Positions 8,850 through 19,800 of a stretch of DNA of 64,000 nucleotides are shown here, piece by piece. Made by a program: the position numbers and the translations under genes. Source of the DNA: Lates calcarifer (taxonomy: Eukaryota; Chordata; Actinopteri; Centropomidae); NCBI RefSeq assembly GCF_001640805.2, contig NC_066843.1, positions 11,698,036 through 11,762,035 of the forward strand. Reading direction: 5' to 3'. Below the pieces are notes generated by a model, which was not told the DNA's origin, did no database searches, and worked only from the letters and a program-made list of their open reading frames with translations. Positions within the stretch are counted from its first letter, which is position 1. Each line of letters opens with the position of its first letter.

Positions 8850-10805
8850 TATTTTATTAAGTGTAATAGTTCCTCTATAATGTGCTTTCTTAAATTCAGA
8901 TTGTTAAAGTAGCCATTTATTTTTCTAATTTGCATAAACATATTATATTAAACATATTCATAAATAAAAGTGTCATGAAGAAAAATGTTTTTAATCGGTG
9001 CTTACTTGGGTGGCAAAATCTTGGCCCCACTCTGGACAGCAGCACATTGTGTTGATGTCAGTGCACGTTCAGTAAAGACAAAAAAAGAGCAGGCATTGGT
9101 CATAGCAGCATTGAAAGGTGCTGGTATATTTCACATTGGCGTTACAAAAAACATTTCAAACAAAGTGATGCTGTGTCATCGATTCCAAACAAATAGACAT
9201 GAAAATCAATAAAACGGCATGCTCCAACTTAAGACAAGTGACATTCCCAAAAAAGGTCGTTATTTTTTCATCAATGGATTCTTTTAATAACATTTTATAA
9301 GCAATAACATATTCCATTTTATAGAAAATAAACATCTCTAGGAAATACTATACACAATTATATTAGTACATCACATCTTACATTTAAACAGCATCAAATA
9401 CTTATATACACCATTAAATAATGAGTTTCATAAAAGAGAAAGTTTGGTGTGGCGTTTTTGCACTTTCTTTTATGCTCTAATACTTAAATATGTCTCCTTT
9501 TGATATGACCAGCACTTAAACTGACACCCTGTGGAGGGCGTTGTTATATAGCATGGCAGAGTGAAAGAGGCTACATTTGAGATACACAAACAGACAGGTG
9601 TGTTATGAAATTTGAATTGAATGTTTATCTTTCTGCACGGCTGTGGTAGCGTGAAATCATTATACATCGTGGCAATGTTTTAACAGTAATACTTCTGATC
9701 TGTACATAGATATGAAGTGAGATGACCTGACTCCCAGTTGGACCCTTGGAGCCCTGATCTGCGACCTGTCAAGTGATGATGTCGCCGTCTACTGTACATA
9801 TTGGATGTGCACACAGTTGAATGGACTCTTGAACAGAGTTTTCTTTTTTTTTTTCTTTTTTCATATTTCTTTTTTAATCTCTGAATAACACAAAGCCTGA
9901 CATATACCAAGGGTGACGCAATGATGTCGTATAGTCATAATGCACATCAAAATACATCTCCGAAGATAAGAGCATTATATTAAAATACTGCGTCCATATT
10001 TTTTCTTAACTCTTCAATATCAGAATATTTAGAACCTGTAAAGCACATCATCATGTACAGTTTCCTTTTTTGTTTCATTTTGTCTCTGTTTTAAACACAA
10101 ACGCACACATTGAGATAGTACATCCAGTGGTTGGCTGCTGCTTTTTTTGATGCATGACATCTTGAATCGGAGATGGACTTCTTCACTCACACAGACACAT
10201 GTGCACAAACACACTGATGATGTGGTGGTAGAATGAGTTTTATGATTATCGCACTCACACACACAGGCACACACTCGCGCGCGTACACGCCTCTTGGCCC
10301 ACAGACAAGGTGGCCAGAGGGATGTTCCTGTCCAATCAGTGTCCGCCAGGTGTCTGAATATGATAGCAACCCATCCGAAGGCAGAACACACACACGTTAC
10401 CCGCTCTGCATTTCAAACAGCCCCTTCCGCGCGCCGGGCCCACAGGCGCACTGTCTCTAAAGCGCAAGTCTGTCCTCCTGTTTAACAGCGCCGCTGCCTC
10501 CTGCCCTTCCAGTAAAGGGGCTCGGTTGAGAAAACATGTTTCCAGCCTGGGTTCAGGGAGCAGGTATTCTCTGTGGAGCCGTTCTCCAGAGGTTGTATTG
10601 CTCCAAGCTACACCTCAGTGCAGCCTTTTTAACCCCCCCCCCCCCAGCCCCACTGGCCGCCATGCCTGTCCATCATCAGTCATCACCATGTGTTTTTTAG
10701 GTGTAGGTGGCTGTTAGGACAGCATTTTCCTTTGCCTTGCTGGATAGGTGGTGCTTGCCTGGCTGAGAGGTGGTGTTGGTGGTGGAGGTGGTACACTGGA
10801 ATATC
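8850..10805 (-). other. rai1: probable rai1 3' untranslated region
   Basis: There are about 1.95 kb without coding signal between the proposed stop and the minus-strand AATAAA signals. On the minus strand it has a Pumilio-type TGTATATA at 9420-9413, T- and A-rich stretches, and GT-rich patches around 10180-10280. A C homopolymer (+ strand) lies at about 10632. The extent is inferred only. Confidence 0.5.
8853..8858 (-). terminator. candidate RAI1 poly(A) signal AATAAA
   Basis: The + strand TTTATT gives AATAAA on the minus strand. A second minus-strand AATAAA lies at 8916-8921. Both are suitable for ending the RAI1 3' UTR and lie close to the + strand srebf1 poly(A) signals. Which one is used cannot be told from sequence alone. 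Confidence 0.35.
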
Positions 10806-10814
10806 TTACAGGTC
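10806..10814 (-). CDS. rai1: rai1 last coding piece: two codons and stop
   Basis: A strong minus-strand acceptor (pyrimidine run TCTTTATCCTTCCTCCACAG) is followed by GAC CTG TAA, giving a protein ending KCPKHE-DL. Human RAI1 likewise ends only a few residues (RLP) after KCPKHK in its last exon. The phase fits. The call rests on the splice signal and analogy, since nine coding bases cannot be matched by similarity. Confidence 0.55.
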   Translation of the reverse strand, partial: DL

Positions 10815-13800
10815 CTGTGGAGGAAGGATAAAGAGACAGGCATAAATACAAATCACAAACACACAGAGAAGAAGAAGGAAAGGTGTGAGTGGTGCCAGAG
10901 GTTCCTCTGTCTGTGACTGGCCTTGAACCCACAGCACCACAGAATGAGCCTTAATGTTTACAAAAGCTGGACCACATATACATATACATCCAGGTATACT
11001 GCAGGTGGAGGCGCTTCCTGCGTAGGCGTGCTGCTCTGAGCTCATATTTATGTGCTGTCTATGCATCTTTGTGTGAGACTGTATGTTTCTGTGCAGATCT
11101 GCAGAGTGCAGTGCAGACATGAAAGCGAGCTGGCTGCAGTGTGCAGGAGCGGGGAGATGGATGCAGCTGGCCAGTGAACCAGCTCCACTGTGAAAGACAC
11201 AGCAGGAACGCCTACTAATTGCGCTGGTGTGATGGTGGTGGTGGTGGAGCGATTTCCATCCCCCTTATCCTCCTCTGCAGCCCCTGAGCATCTCTCATTC
11301 ACTCGCTGCCTTTTCCTCTGAACTGCCAGTTGCCCATCCTTATGCCCTGGACTCAGACCAGCAGCTTTGCTCTCTGTCTTTTATCTCTCTCTCCTTCCCT
11401 TTCAGTCTTTCTATTTTTCTCCTTTTCTCCCTCTTTGAAGTTCCTCTCCCTCGCTCCCTCTCTTTCTGTTTACCTCCCTGGAGTAACTCATTCTTTAACA
11501 CCTTCAGTCTCACTTGTTTTCTCACTGCTTCTCCATCGCTGAGTGTCTCTCCCGTCGCTGTCGGTCGCTCTTGTTGCCCTTCTTTTCTCTTTCCATCTCT
11601 GTCTCTTTCATTCTGTCGCTCTCTGATGTAACTGCCCCCATTCGTCTTTTGTTCCCACTCAGCCGCAGCACAAAACAGTCTGTTTTTCTTCTCCCTGCCT
11701 CTCCGCCCCTCTCTCTCTCTCTCCCTCTCTCCCGCTCTCTGTGTGTACGTGTGTGAGCTTACAGGTAACCTGTTAATGAACCTGTGTAGACACACTCAGT
11801 GTGTGTCCCTCAGCACCCGAGAATCCACAGCTGAGGGCAGCATGTGTTTGCAATTTCATCGATATGTGTGCTCCAGCCCTGAAACCAAGTGAACACAGGC
11901 AGCGGGAGAATATCTAAGGGGGGGGGGGGGGGGTCATGGGTGGGGTGCTTGTGTGTGTATGCGTGCGTGTACGTGTGTGTCTGCTCTTCCCTTTGATTAG
12001 GCTGCTCAGCGTAAATTGGCACAGCACAGACCCACACACACAGACCTTCAGATCCCTCAGCTGATGACAGCTCTGCCTCAGCCCGCTAACAACAATCTCT
12101 CTCTGTCTTGCTCTTCCTTTTCTCTCGGTTTCTCACACTCTATTTCTGCTACTTAGACGTGGGAGTTGAGGTGAAGAGAGACAGGGAGAGGCGAGGAGAG
12201 GAGATGAGAGAGAAAGAGGGAGGAAGGGATGAGGAGGGATGAAGGGAGGATGACTGGAAATGGAAAAGGGAGCTCATCGGAGATGAGAGGTGAGCAGAGT
12301 GAGATACAAGAGGGAGTGGGAACAGCAGGGGAGCACAGGAGCAAAATCAAAATAAGGGGAACAGGGAAAAGGAGGAGGAAAGAGAAAAATAACGAGAGGA
12401 GGAGGAAGTAGAGAGTAAGAGAAAGGGTGGAGAGAGCATGTGGGGAGGCTAGCAGGCGGTGGTGGTGGGTGGGGTGTTTTGATCAGCAGCCAGCTTTTCA
12501 TCCCTGTCAGTCTGCACAGAGGAGAACAGGAAAAGGAAGAGGGAGAGCGAGAGAGAGGGGAGGGGGAGAGAGATGCAGAGAGGGGAGGGAGGAAGGGAGG
12601 CTACTGCCACTGCTGCCTCAATGCACCGCTGCTCCCTGCTGAATGTCAGCATCCCCCCCCACACACACATACACACACCCCACCCTCCTCTGCATTTGAC
12701 CTTCCTCTCTGCGCTGCAGTGTAAATACGCCGCCACCAGATGGCGTCTGTCTGACAGGTAAGCTGAATGTGGAGTGGACTGGTCATGTTAACAAAAAAAA
12801 AACCAAATAAACAAACAAACGTTGGCCCATTGTAACTGCAGCGGTCCACAGTCATAACAGCGGGTGTTGAGTGAGCGTAATACACAAAGGGCACAAAAGT
12901 AAGTGTTTAAACCGCCACTGGTGGTTGATAGGGGTTTAGCTTGTCAAGGTCACTGAGTACACATTGATTCAGCAACGAAAGATGGGTCAGTCTGAGATGA
13001 GATCCAGGCCGTTATGGGTTATATAGTGGCAGAGGCGTAGATGAATGGGGCACTTGGTGCCAGCATACAGTGAACACCACCCTAAACCCTCAGGTTCTCT
13101 TCTTTGATTCTGTCTGTGTTTTACAAGAGCTGACAATTGTGTTTTCTGTTCTGCACTGTATCATCTATCCAGCTCTGGTACTGCTGCTTGTGACAGCAAT
13201 GTGTGAATTCAATTGTTTTTTTTGTTTTTTTTCTGTGCTGAGGAGAGGGATGAAGAGTGGAGGAGCGGAGGTGGCAGTGGGGAGGATAGGATGGGGGGGC
13301 TGGTGAGGTGAGGCAAGGGGAGAGGAGAAAAAAAATCGAAATTCACAGTGGTTTCAAAAGCAGAGAGGCTGTAAGTGTTAAACATATATGAAAACAATAA
13401 TATCTGAGAGGTTACCCTGGGAGACACTAAGACACATCATCTCACCCTCCCTCTTTTCTGTGCATGACTCACTGTTAAATCTTCGGTGCCAATCAGTAGA
13501 ACTCAGCTAAAACATTTAAAACCCTCAGAATGGATAAAACAAAGGACTGATATACATTTATTCACTAGTTTTGAGGGTTTTTTATTCTCTTACCTCATGT
13601 TTAGGACATTTGATGGAGAAGTCATCCTCGTGGAATGTGCAGCCTGGGAAGGGAAAGAGAAAGTAAAGAAAAAGGAGAGAATAAGCTAAAGCGTTGCAGA
13701 TAGACAATAACAATAAATGAAACATGTAGAATTATTCAGATACACACAACAACCCCCTCAAAAAACCCAGATAAATGACAAAGAAGCTGGGCTAAAATGA

Positions 13801-16800
13801 AATTTGAGCAAGAAAGAGGCAGAGAGAGAGAGTGTATGTGTGTGAGAGAGAGAGAGAGCAACAGAGGAAAGAAAGAGACTGAGTGGATGAGTTGCGATGC
13901 AGGCAGGCAGTCAGATATGGCTGGTGCACTCAGCAGGATTAAAAAGGGCCTCGCTCTGCTCCCTGTGCTGGCTCGGCAGACGTGGCAGGCCTTCTAATCC
14001 TCACACTGTACTTCCTTGGCATGAGGTAATGTAAGGGGAAACCATACAACACATGTGCTGACACACAGACACTCACTTATATCGACAACAACCACCATGG
14101 ACACACATGCATGCACGCATTGAAGGTAAAGTACATAAGCAACACGTTTGCAAGGCACACATAGGGAAGCATTCAGGCAGGAAGGCACGCACACACACAC
14201 ACACACACACAGATGCATGCAAACACGCACACATGCCCATTTCAGTCCCCAGACAGGAGAATGGATGGATGGAGCCACAGGGGTTGTGGTCAATAATGCA
14301 CACATGCACACCCTCCTCCCTCTGTCCCTTCCCTCTCTCCCTCTTGCACACTCCAGGGTCCCGCTTTCCTCTCATCATCGCCTTTATTCAGCGCTCCCTC
14401 CCTCTCTCCCTCCCTCCTCTCCTCTTTCGCTCTTCCCCAGCACTCTCAGACATCTCCTCTCGCACTCAATAATGTTACTTCTTGATGTATTTACCTTCTC
14501 TCATTTTAACCTCATCCATTTTCCTTCCCCTCTCTTTCTTCCCTCTCCTTTCATTTTTCTCCCTTTTTTCCCCCCATCTGCCTTATCTGTTCCCCTCCCT
14601 ATTGCCCTCTCAACCCACGTTCAATTTCCCTTCCCCAATTGCTCTCCTCCCTCTCCCTGGCTTTTTCCTTCCTTTTTCATCCCTTGTTGCTCCCTTCCTC
14701 TCTTGCTGTGGTCTCTTACCTATCTCTTTGGCGCAGACATAGTGGTATTTATGAGAACAGCCTCTCCAACAGCAGCTGAGGGACGCCCCCACAATCTGGC
14801 ACTTGTAGCAGCTCTGGGGTTAGGCAGACAGACGGACATATGGACCGAGACCAATAAAGAAACAAACAAATTGACCGATGGAGGTACATGGGGATAGAGA
14901 GAAAAAGAGGAAACATTGTGCAAAGTTAAAAACAATTTCTCAGATTCTGAAAGTCTCTTAACTTCAATAAAGATACACACATTTCAGAATAGTATAACAC
15001 TTGCAGGGGGTAATTGCTGTCGTACCGTTTGGGCTGAGTTGCTGGCAGCCTCCTTCAGTCCATATAGCCTCCCAGCCACCATAATTATCCCCTTGGTCCA
15101 GATGGCACAGTTTTCATGTGCCCAGTGCTCCTTAGCCTCTGCCTCCAGTTGTAGCCTTTGAAACACGCTGTCACTGCCCTCTTGGTCGCTCAAAACCCCC
15201 GTGCTGATAGCCTGGAGCTGCTTCATTCTCCTGAACCTCTCTCGTAGAGTCAATCTATGCGTGCCACCCTCCTGACCCGCTCTTTCTGTTCTCTCTGCCC
15301 GTCGGTAGCGCCAATGATGGTGTCTGCTACTACTGCCCTCTTGAGTGGATGCCTCTGTATTGCCCTCGTTTTCTGCGCTGCCCTCAGCCTCATTCTTTGA
15401 GGAGTCTCCTGGTTTTTCGCTGCTGCTACAGTTGCTGTCATTGCTTTTCTCTGACTCTTCCCTGAGGGATTCTGTGTGCCTGGTTGTCAGAATTTTCCTC
15501 GGAACACCATCCTCTGTGTAGTAGGGTCCACACAGATCGCCTAGGTCTCTGTAATTTGCTGGCTTTCCACACAGGCAACACATAAGACACTTGCCAATAA
15601 GATTTTTATTGACCAAGGGCCCCTGTAGCATGGCAGCAGCATGTGGTACCACCTTTGCAACTGTGAAAGGATTCCTCATTCTGAGTATGCCCTTTTTTCT
15701 ACGTCTCTGAAATATTACTGCATCGTCAGGCTTGTTGACTATGGCACACCAAGAGGAAAAGTCTCTGGAGTTGTTAATCCGTACATAAGGGCAGAAAGAC
15801 AGTTTAGAATTTTGATGCACTGGTCTGCGTCTGATTCTTTTCACAGAAATCGTCTCAGTCTGTTTTTCTGATATTGTCACCACAGGACCCATGATACATG
15901 TCTTCTGTTTTGCCTTACTCTCTTCTTCACCTCTTTCTCTTTCTTCTTTTTCTCTCTCTTCTTTTTCAGCCTGTTCGCACCCTGCAGCTCTTACTACTGC
16001 CTCAATAACCTCGATGGCATCTTTCATCCCAGGTTTTGGCCCAGGCTTTTTGTGGACCTTCACTGGTATGCCGGGAATCTGCTCTGATGAGGCTTTGCCT
16101 CGTTTCCTCTTGGTTGGATTTGCTGATGGTTTTCTGCCTCTCCTAGGTTTCTGAATGAGTTCTGTGCTGGTAACCTGGGGGGCTTCTGTGATCTCATCTG
16201 GGCTGATTGGCAGAGGTAGTGTGGACTCTGTAGGGGATACATTCTCTTCTGCCCTTTCCTCTAGTTGTTCTGCTGTTTCAATATTTGTCTCCTCAACTGG
16301 CTCTGTTTCTTCTAGAGCGGCCTGGCCTTTTCTCTTCTTTCTCCTCTGTTTTAGGTGCATCTCATGGTTGTTTTTAATGGCCCTCTGCTTGGCTAGCCTT
16401 GGTGTTGTTACTATTAAGCTTCCTGCTTCCAAGGCTACTGCAGAGGCATCTGCACTCTCTACCATAGCCCATCTCTTCCTTTTAGTTCTGGAGGACTTAC
16501 TTGCAGCGGTAGATACTCCTTCTGAAGCCTGTTGTGTCCACTCTCCTGGAGCACTGACTTCTACTGGGACATCTGCTGTGGTGCCAAGTCTTGTCAGCTC
16601 CAACATCCTGTTGTATCTCTGGTTTAATGCGTTCCTGTCTTGTCACCTCCTTATTTGCAACCTCTTCTTCCACCCCTTGTCTCATCTCACCCGGTGTCAC
16701 CACATGCTTTTCTCTTTCTTGTGTCACCTCATCTTTTCTTGTTCCCTCCTGTTGTTTCACTCCCTCTTGTCTAGACTCTATGCTTTTCACCTCTCCCTCT

Positions 16801-19800
16801 ATCATCTCAGTGCTATTTATGAGCATAGATGTCTCACCTTCTTTTAAGACTTGTTGAGACAAAGCCTTGGTTGTAACATCATCAGTTAGATTGCTGTCTA
16901 TCTGGGGAATTGGGAGGTGTTTCTTTGAGCTGGGAGATGTAATTTTCTGCACCATGGCCTCATATTTCTGTCCTCTGCCTTTTCGTGGCGGGAGAACTTT
17001 TGTTTTAGTGGGGCACTGAGGTGGCACCACAGGCACATCACAAGTGACGTCAGTTTCACTGGTGCTGGGAGGAGTGTCTTTGGTTGGAGGAGTGACCACA
17101 GGGGCTTTCTTGGGTGGCCCTCGCTTTCTTTTGGGGCCCCGGACAGCCTTCTCTTTAGGTGTGGAGACAACCTGTTCCAGCAGGGGGGGTTGAGGTGGTA
17201 AAGGTTTTGGTTTGGGCTTTGGACCCCTCTTTTTCTTTATAGGCGTAGTAGACAGTTCTGGACTCGATTTCCGTTTTAGTGGAAACAGTGTCTTTTCGTC
17301 GGATTGTTCGTTTGGGACTGGTGGGGTAAGTGGTGCAGGTGGATCTGCTGGAGCATCTGTGTTTTTGACTACATTAGGAATGGGGGCTTGTGTTTGTTCC
17401 ACAGTAACAGACTCTTCTACTTTCAGAGAAACATCAGTGGTTTCAATTTCTGTTAGTGTCTGGGGTAGAATATCTTCCCCTATGATTTTTTCTTTTTCTT
17501 TTGATAGTTTTTCTTGTGAAGGTTTTCTGGATCTCAAGACCATATTCTTACCTTCCTTCTCTGGTGCCTTTACCCCACGGTTTGCTTGTTTCTCTTCCTG
17601 GTTTACTGGTTTTACATCCTGGTTTACTTGTAATATTGTAGCTTTTAGATTCTTCCTGCCCCTGCTTTGCGGTCCTGTCAAAGGTTGAATGGTTTCTTCT
17701 TGTTGTATCAGCTTTGCTTTAGAAACTGAGCCTTTGGGACGACCCACTGGGGCCTTGATGAGTGCAGGGTCAGTGGGGGGCAAAACCTCTGCAGGCTTTG
17801 GTCCAGGCTTAGGACCTGTTTTTGGACCTGGCTTTAGAGCTGGTTTTGGTCCAGGTTTTGATCCAGGTTTTGGTCCAGGTTTTGGCCCAGGTTTTGAACC
17901 TGGTTTTGGTCCTGGTTTTCGTTTCACAGGTGTCTCAATTTTAGGTGGCAGCTCTGGTTCATTTGGCACAGGTTTTGGTCCTGGTTTAGGACCTGGTTTA
18001 GGTCCAGGTTTTGGCCCAGGCTTTGGTCCAGGCTTAAGCCCAGGCTTAGGTCCTGGTTTTGGCCCTGGCTTGGCTCCTGGTTTTGGCCCTGGTTTTGGGC
18101 CAGGTTTTGGTCCAGGTTTGGGCCCAGGTTTTGAACCTGGCTTTGGGCCTGGTTTTCTCTTCACATGAGGCTCAACTTTGGGTGGCAAGTCTGGTGCATT
18201 AAATGAGCGAGTGCACATTCTCGAACGAAAACCATCAGTTACCATTTTTGTCTGGCTCACAATAGATTCCTGATGGGCTAGGTCCATTTGATCTGAGAAT
18301 AGCACAGTTTTGCTTGGAGGCATGCAGGGTTTCTGTGTAGGTGAGGGGGCTCCTTCCTCTTCCTTCTCCCCCTCTCTCTCCAAGCTTAGCTGTCGCCTGA
18401 TTCCCACACCTGAATGCATGATTCTCCTTCTGCCCCTGGCATGCTTACGTCCAAATGCCCTAGGCTGAGCAGATGGGGCCACAGGCTCTGGCTTGGCCAA
18501 GGGGGTCACAGCACTGGCACAGCTGATGCCTGGCTCCATGTCCTCATCACCTTTTTTGGGGGAGGGTGGAGTGTCTGCCCAGGAGGGGGCTGAGGGAAGT
18601 ATTGACTTCCCAGGCAGCTGAGGAGAGTCTGGCTCCAGCACTTTAGCATCACTGTGATCAATATGATCTCTAGCTGGAGCTGGAGGTGTCGCTTTATCAT
18701 TGAGAGCTGAGAAGACTGGCATAGCAGACTGGGGCTGAGGAGCAGTGTCACCAATGGCTGACTCCCTTGCAGAAGCATCAGCAGCTGCTGCTGCAGCCGC
18801 TGCATTTGGATGGGCAGGCGCACCTGCAAACTCATTGTCAGTGTGAAGCTCAGTACTCTGACTCTCTGTCCTGCTGCAGAGATCACCAGGAGGCTTCTCT
18901 GTCCCATCTCTATTATTCATGTGCTCCTCAGTTGATGACTGGCTCACTTTCTCCCCCATCCCCAGTTCCTCCCTAACCTCTGCAGACAGAGGAGGGGAAA
19001 GAGAATGTGGCTGTTGTTTCTCTAGTTCGTCTTCTTCTTCTTCCTCATCAGCCTCCCCCTCCTCCTCCCCATCCTCTTCATCCTCCTCATCTCTGCTCTC
19101 TCTCTTGTCTGAATTGCTCTCATCCAAGGCCTCAACTTGGGGGGTTGGAGAGGTGTTCTCTGAGCTGTCCTCTTTTTCTGTGGAATATTGATCCTGCTCA
19201 AGGTCACCCCTAGAGATGAAAGGCAGTGTTTTCACTGAGCTCTCAGAGGCAGTCGGAGACTCAGATTTGAATGCCTCTGATTTCATCTCTTGGCCAAAGT
19301 GCTCCTTGTGGCTGGAGTCAGAGAGAGCTGCCGGGGACTGTTCAACTGAGTCTCTTGCATCTGGGTCATATTTGTTCTGGACCCTTTGGTACACTGTCTC
19401 CTCATAGCAATAGCTTTTTTCTGTCACCTCTTTGTTTACTTTGCTGTAAAGAGCAGGACATTTCTCTTCATCTGACCATTTCTCCAGCTTCTCTGTAGAT
19501 TTAGTCGTGTCTGAATCTCTGTCACAGTCGGGAGTTTTTTCTGTTGTCACCTCCTCTTTGTCAGCTGATTTCTCTGTCCAGGCTGATTCTTCAAAGTTCT
19601 CCTTGACAGGTTCATTGATATTCTGTATGTCTGAAGGGGAGTCCCTTTCTTGTTTCATCGGACTGGGGATTGTAATGCTTGTAGGAGACCTCTCATCACC
19701 AATGCTCTTCACTGGAGTACTCATGCCATCTCCTCCCTGCCCTGACTGACATCTAGTAGGGTCAGGGGTAAGGTTGTGCAGACCTGAGTCCCCAGACCTG

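Noticed and set aside
14148..14897. A 249-codon + strand open frame
   Set aside because: It is Ser/Pro/Leu low complexity from pyrimidine-rich intron sequence and runs antisense over the rai1 zinc-domain exon.
14720..14980. A minus-strand open frame of 86 codons crossing the rai1 small exon
   Set aside because: Only 14720-14813 shows conserved sequence between good splice sites, and it is in a different reading frame from that open frame.
16500..16642. An intron joining the two rai1 frames
   Set aside because: GT-AG pairs inside this interval would give introns of only about 30 nt or would remove protein-like sequence. A single-base indel explains the frames and phases better.
16155..16847. 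A 230-codon + strand open frame, and other + strand frames over 16-21.6 kb
   Set aside because: They are antisense shadows of the rai1 giant exon; conserved protein sequence is on the minus strand.
17793..18165. Collagen-like or elastin-like repeat on the + strand (GFGPG units)
   Set aside because: This is the reverse-strand reading of the KPGP array within the confirmed rai1 frame.
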